From assembly GCA_023229795.1 (NCBI GenBank), contig JALNYP010000027.1:1-48351 (forward strand): a stretch of DNA of 48,351 nucleotides, given 5' to 3'. The number at the start of each line of letters is the position of its first letter. Position 1 is the stretch's first letter. A program made the position numbers and the translations under genes. This document shows, piece by piece, positions 46,481-48,351 of the stretch. The notes beneath the pieces were generated by a model. It ran no database searches. It worked only from the letters and a program-made list of their open reading frames with translations, and was not told the origin of the DNA. This DNA comes from Syntrophobacterales bacterium (GTDB lineage Bacteria; Desulfobacterota; Desulfobaccia; Desulfobaccales; 0-14-0-80-60-11).

Positions 46481-48351
46481 ATGGCTCTGGAAAGAGAATT
46501 CTGTAAATGGTCTTTTTGTGCGAAACCGGAAGTAGTCACCATCGAAACCGACCTGCTGCTGGTGGGCGGTGGCATGGCCTGCTGCGGCGCCGCGGTTGAA
46601 GCTGCTGCCTGGGCCAAAGCGGCCGGGCTGAAGGTCACCCTGGTAGACAAAGCCGCCATGGATCGTTCCGGCGCGGTAGCCATGGGTCTGTCGGCCATCA
46701 ACACCTACATCGGCCCTGAGAACAAGGTTTCCGATTACGTCAACATGGTCCGCACCGACCTCATGGGCATCATCCGGGAAGACTTGGTCTACAGCGTAGG
46801 CGCCCACGTTGACCAGACCGTGCATGACTTCCAGGATTGGGGTCTCCCCATCTGGCAGAAAGACGCTGAAAACCACACCGTTGACGGCCAGGCCGCCCGG
46901 GACGAGGGTCTGCCCCTCCTGAAAGACGGCGGTAAGTGCGTCCGCTCCGGCCGTTGGCAGTGCATGATCAACGGTGAGTCCTACAAGGTGATCGTGGCCG
47001 AAGCCGCCAAGAACGCCCTGGGGATGGACAACATTTACGAGCGCGTCTTCATCGTGAAGCTGTTGACCGACAAGAACAACAGCAACCGGGTCTGCGGCGC
47101 GGTCGGCTTTAGCGTGCGTGAGCATAAGACCTATGTCTTCAAATGCAAAGCCCTGTTGATCGCCTGCGGCGGCGTGGTCAACGTCTTCCGGCCCCGGTCG
47201 GTGGGTGAAGGCCAGGGTCGTGCCTGGTACCCCGTATGGAACGCCGGTTCCACCTACGCCATGCCCGCCGAAATCGGCGCCAAGATGGTGCTGATGGAAA
47301 ACCGTTTCGTCCCCGCCCGCTTTAAGGACGGTTACGGCCCGGTCGGCGCCTGGTTCCTGTTCTTTAAGGCGCAGGCCACCAACGCGTACGGCGAAGATTA
47401 CATGGCCAGAAACTGGGACCGGGTCAAGAAAGAGTACCCCGGTTACGCTGATTCCCCGGGCACCTGCCTGCGGAACCACGCGGCCATGATCGAGATGCGG
47501 GAAGGCCGCGGCCCGATCATGATGCACACCGACAAGGCCATGAAAGCCCTGGCGGAGGTCCTCTCCAAGAAAGAGCTCAAGCATCTGGAAGCGGAAGCTT
47601 GGGAAGACTTCCTGGATATGTCCATCTCCGCCGCCTGCCTGTGGGCCTCCTTCAACATGGAGCCCGACAAGGTGCCGTCGGAAATCATCCCCTCCGAGCC
47701 GTACCTGCTCGGTTCGCACGCCGGCTGCGCCGGTCTGTGGGTCTCCGGCCCCTCCAAGAACTACATGGGCGCCCCCGACAGCTGGTTCTGGGGCTATGAC
47801 CGCATGACCACCGTTGAAGGTCTGTTCACCGCCGGTGACGGCGTCGGCGCCTCCGGGCACAAGTTCTCCTCCGGGTCCCACGCTGAGGGCCGCATGGCCG
47901 CCAAGGGCGCCCTGGCCTTCATCGTCGACCACAAGGCCGATAAGCTGGAAGCGGCGCAGAACATCGACGAGGTCATCGCCGAGATCTACCTGCCCTTCGA
48001 GATCTATGAGAAGTACAAAGGCTACACCAGCGCTCCGGAGATCAACCCCAACTATCTGATGCCCAGACAGGTCCAGACCCGGTTGCAGAAGCTGATGGAC
48101 GAGTATGTCGCGGGCTGCTCCACCATGTACATGACCAACAAACCCAGCCTCATGGAAGGCCTGAAGCGTCTCACCCTGCTGAAGGAAGACGCCACCCGGC
48201 TGGCAGCGTCAGACCTGCACGAACTGATGCGGGCCTGGGAAAATTATCACCGGATCCTCTCCGGTGAGGCCCACCTGCGCCACATCCTGTTCCGGGAAGA
48301 GAGCCGTTATCCTGGCTACTACTACCGCTCCGACTTCCTGAGCATCGATGA
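46481..48351 (+). CDS. aprA: Adenylylsulfate reductase, alpha subunit (3' truncated by window)
   Basis: About 623 codons are visible without a stop; the family length is about 660, so only a short C-terminal piece is missing. It starts MALEREFCKWSFCAKPEVVT after AAGGAGG. The FAD-binding LLLVGGGMACCGAAVEAAAW, DRSGAVAMGLSAINTYI and GRWQCMINGESYK segments, and the active-site region with VPARFKDGYGPVGAWFLFFK and NHAAMIEMREGRGPIM, are all present. It reduces APS to sulfite and AMP through an FAD-sulfite adduct. With sat and aprB it forms the dissimilatory sulfate-reduction block; qmo genes would be expected to the right of the window. Confidence 0.98.
   Translation, partial: MALEREFCKWSFCAKPEVVTIETDLLLVGGGMACCGAAVEAAAWAKAAGLKVTLVDKAAMDRSGAVAMGLSAINTYIGPENKVSDYVNMVRTDLMGIIREDLVYSVGAHVDQTVHDFQDWGLPIWQKDAENHTVDGQAARDEGLPLLKDGGKCVRSGRWQCMINGESYKVIVAEAAKNALGMDNIYERVFIVKLLTDKNNSNRVCGAVGFSVREHKTYVFKCKALLIACGGVVNVFRPRSVGEGQGRAWYPVWNAGSTYAMPAEIGAKMVLMENRFVPARFKDGYGPVGAWFLFFKAQATNAYGEDYMARNWDRVKKEYPGYADSPGTCLRNHAAMIEMREGRGPIMMHTDKAMKALAEVLSKKELKHLEAEAWEDFLDMSISAACLWASFNMEPDKVPSEIIPSEPYLLGSHAGCAGLWVSGPSKNYMGAPDSWFWGYDRMTTVEGLFTAGDGVGASGHKFSSGSHAEGRMAAKGALAFIVDHKADKLEAAQNIDEVIAEIYLPFEIYEKYKGYTSAPEINPNYLMPRQVQTRLQKLMDEYVAGCSTMYMTNKPSLMEGLKRLTLLKEDATRLAASDLHELMRAWENYHRILSGEAHLRHILFREESRYPGYYYRSDFLSID

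Overview
The window looks like a chromosomal segment of a GC-rich, anaerobic, sulfate-reducing bacterium, most likely a member of the Desulfobacterota (former Deltaproteobacteria). The main evidence is the dissimilatory sulfate-activation block at the right end (sat, aprB, aprA). It is supported by an adenosylcobalamin-dependent ribonucleotide reductase, a cobalamin-assembly cluster (cobO, cobUTS) and an AmrS-type radical SAM enzyme. I cannot name the species from the sequence alone.

Layout. 1-2.1 kb: a cold-shock gene, a small basic protein, then an AT-rich response-regulator gene behind a candidate GEMM-I (cyclic dinucleotide) riboswitch and two terminators. 2.1-6.7 kb (minus): a proteasome-fold Ntn-hydrolase-like protein, a GH13 enzyme and 4-alpha-glucanotransferase, pointing to glycogen/maltodextrin turnover. 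6.8-13.3 kb (minus): a compact operon of a membrane PAS histidine kinase, an SbcD/YhaO-like nuclease and an SbcC/YhaN-like ATPase. 13.6-14.9 kb (minus): an AT-rich three-gene cassette (86-aa protein, 171-aa nucleotidyltransferase-like protein, frameshifted HEPN-like protein) that looks like a mobile toxin-antitoxin or defence module. 15.0-15.5 kb: tRNA-His and two abutting MITE-like elements. 15.6-21.1 kb: amrS, cobO, an acyl-CoA dehydrogenase and cobUTS. 21.3-27.4 kb: a fused ICMT-like membrane methyltransferase, a small membrane protein, an amidase, a YcaO-TPR protein and a GT87-like membrane glycosyltransferase. 27.6-31.9 kb: a c-di-AMP (ydaO) riboswitch with terminator ahead of two tandem APC/KimA-like transporters. 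32.0-34.6 kb: a second MITE copy abutting brnTA, a RAYT transposase flanked by REP palindromes, and three small AT-rich genes. 34.7-43.2 kb: nrdJ with a NrdR-like box, a FabH-like ketosynthase, two cell-envelope proteins, rplM-rpsI, argC and truA. 43.6-48.35 kb: a ferritin-like/adenylate-cyclase fusion, then sat and aprBA, with aprA cut by the window end.

How it fits together. CobO, CobU, CobT and CobS make adenosylcobalamin, which NrdJ needs to make deoxynucleotides under anoxia. Sat and AprBA activate sulfate and reduce APS to sulfite. A perfect TGTGA-N6-TCACA palindrome near the sat promoter suggests CRP/FNR-family control. Nucleotide second messengers recur: a cyclic-dinucleotide riboswitch, a c-di-AMP riboswitch and an adenylate cyclase.

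Accessory DNA is plentiful. Two MITE-like families (184 bp and 127 bp, two copies each), REP palindromes with a resident RAYT, and several dispersed hairpin repeats fill most intergenic regions. The candidates I rate highest for undescribed biology are the HEPN cassette (13.67-14.82 kb), the ferritin-like/cyclase fusion (43.6 kb), the riboswitch-controlled CxxCH/receiver protein (0.9-2.0 kb) and the MITE-brnTA junction (32.2 kb).
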